From Chara braunii (Eukaryota; Streptophyta; Charophyceae; Charales; Characeae), in the NCBI GenBank assembly GCA_003427395.1, contig BFEA01000002.1:4604192-4641907 (forward strand): a DNA stretch of 37,716 nucleotides, in the 5' to 3' direction. Of the stretch, positions 36,859 to 37,716 are shown piece by piece. Below the pieces are notes generated by a model, which saw only the letters and a list, made by a program, of their open reading frames with translations, was not told the origin of the DNA and did no database searches. Numbering within the stretch: position 1 is the first letter of the stretch; each line of letters starts with the position of its first letter. The position numbers and the translations under genes are program-made.

Positions 36859-37688
36859 GCCGGGCCGCCCGGGGCGAGGTCCCACTAGCAACGGGATAGG
36901 ATAGACACGAGTTTGTGGGGCAGTTGAGTGACCCAAATCCTGCCATGCAGTACTTGTGATCCCACGGTCAGTATTTTACATGTATTACCCGAAAAAGTAA
37001 GGAGATCTTGGTTCCCCTCCTCCTCTCCTTAAACCAACAGTACTTGGGCACTGCGCGCCGCGCCGGCCGCACCTTTTTTGAAGCGGTGCGGCCTGTCGAT
37101 ACGATTTATCGACGGCCCGCCGGTAGCGAAATTCTCATAGCGTTAACGCTAAGGCGTCGCCCAAGTACTGGTGGTTTAACACTGGGCATGCCCATGCAAA
37201 GAAAGCTTTCCGCCAGAATCTTTTCAATCTGTTGGGGGTGTGCCCAACCCCAAAGGAGGGTAGGGTTGGCCTCAGGCCGACTGGATAGAAGATTTTCAGT
37301 ATTTTACTTGTTGTTGTGCAATTATCTCATTGGGCGGAACCCTCCTTCAATCAGGGAGTATATGGAGGGTGTCAGGATCAGTGCTGAGAGAAGTCAAGTT
37401 TATTTCAGAAAATGTGGTGGTTACGTTGTTGACTGTCGTCGCAACCACCACCGTTAGATCATTTGTGATCTGATGGCTGGGAAGCACTCTGCCGTCATTT
37501 CCAGTGGGAGGTCTCTGTTTTTTTTTTTTTTTTTTTTTTTGGTCTTTCTCCTGTTTTCTCAGCCCAGAAATTCGTAATGAACCTGTTCGGTCGCTGCCAC
37601 TCAGTGTCACACTGGATTGGCCACACTCCTATCCCGTTGCTAATGGGACCTCGCCCCCGGAAAAATAGGGTGACTCGGGCGGCCCGGC
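36859..37688. repeat. ~830-bp structure with GC-rich inverted ends
   Basis: 36859-36901 (GCCGGGCCGCCCGGGGCGAG... to ...AGCAACGGGATAGGA) is matched in inverse by 37627-37688; the right arm has about 19 extra bases in the middle. The inner part, GGGCGAGGTCCCA then TAGCAACGGGATAGGA, is nearly perfect. It may be a TIR transposon or two oppositely oriented repeat copies; no target duplication is seen. A T-run at about 37518-37540 and a TTAA-bounded element lie inside. No ORF in it is convincing. Confidence 0.55.
37029..37179. mobile_element. TTAA-bounded foldback/MITE, copy 3
   Basis: 151 bp. The first and last ~20 bp are inverted copies with one mismatch (TAAACCAACAGTACTTGGGC against the complement of GCCCAAGTACTGGTGGTTTA), with TTAA at both ends. 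Internal nested hairpins (GGCCGCACC/GGTGCGGCC and GTCGAT/ATCGAC) make it strongly self-pairing. The terminal word TTAAACCACCAGTA is shared with the elements at 3651-4107. Confidence 0.75.
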
Positions 37689-37716
37689 TGATAGCCTAGG
37701 CCAGAAGTTTGTTTTT

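Noticed and set aside
1-37716. CRISPR array, bacterial operons, ribosome-binding sites, rRNA
   Set aside because: No regularly spaced repeats with unique spacers, no dense collinear genes, and no rRNA sequence recognised; the content is eukaryotic retroelements.

Overview
The window is a repeat-rich eukaryotic nuclear segment. I see no ordinary host gene I would defend. It is mostly retroelements, nearly all on the minus strand, with assembly gaps and long homopolymers. Three clues point to the green lineage: a plant-mitochondrion-like tRNA-Lys(UUU), a gypsy primer-binding site matching the 3' end of plant initiator tRNA-Met, and a LINE whose ORF1 looks like the plant L1 type. A large repeat-laden streptophyte-alga genome (Chara-like) is my best guess; that is inference.

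Layout. 1-6666: no recognisable gene; degenerate AGGCAGC repeats, poly(A) tracts, a hairpin MITE (2217-2327), a mitochondrial-type tRNA-Lys (3157-3229), a 70-bp duplication across a single N, and two abutting TTAA-bounded inverted-repeat elements (3651-4107). 6667-16942: a decayed Ty3/gypsy element on the minus strand (gag, protease, RT, RNase H, PHD-like finger, integrase, unknown C-terminal domain) between two ~842-bp direct repeats that do not fit cleanly as its LTRs. 16943-17576: spacer with one unrecognised ORF.

17577-36631 is a nest of three elements. The outer one is a ~6.1-kb Penelope-like element (PLE) on the minus strand with near-identical 10-bp target duplications, ~730-bp pseudo-LTRs each containing a hammerhead-ribozyme motif, a gag-like ORF1 (zinc knuckle plus coiled coil), and an ORF2 with GIY-YIG N-terminal to the RT (the permuted order). 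An 11.3-kb L1-type LINE with a 59-nt poly(A) tail is inserted into ORF1 with a 15-bp target duplication. A 1.6-kb TIR transposon (8-bp duplication, 13-bp TIRs, containing the 711-bp N gap) is inserted into the RT. Removing each insert plus one duplication restores the host reading frame, which fixes both boundaries.

36632-37716: AT-rich DNA, an ~830-bp inverted-repeat structure, and a third TTAA-bounded element (37029-37179).

All coding regions carry stops or frameshifts, so the elements look defective. Several of these stops are single C:G>T:A changes from Gln, Trp or Arg codons.
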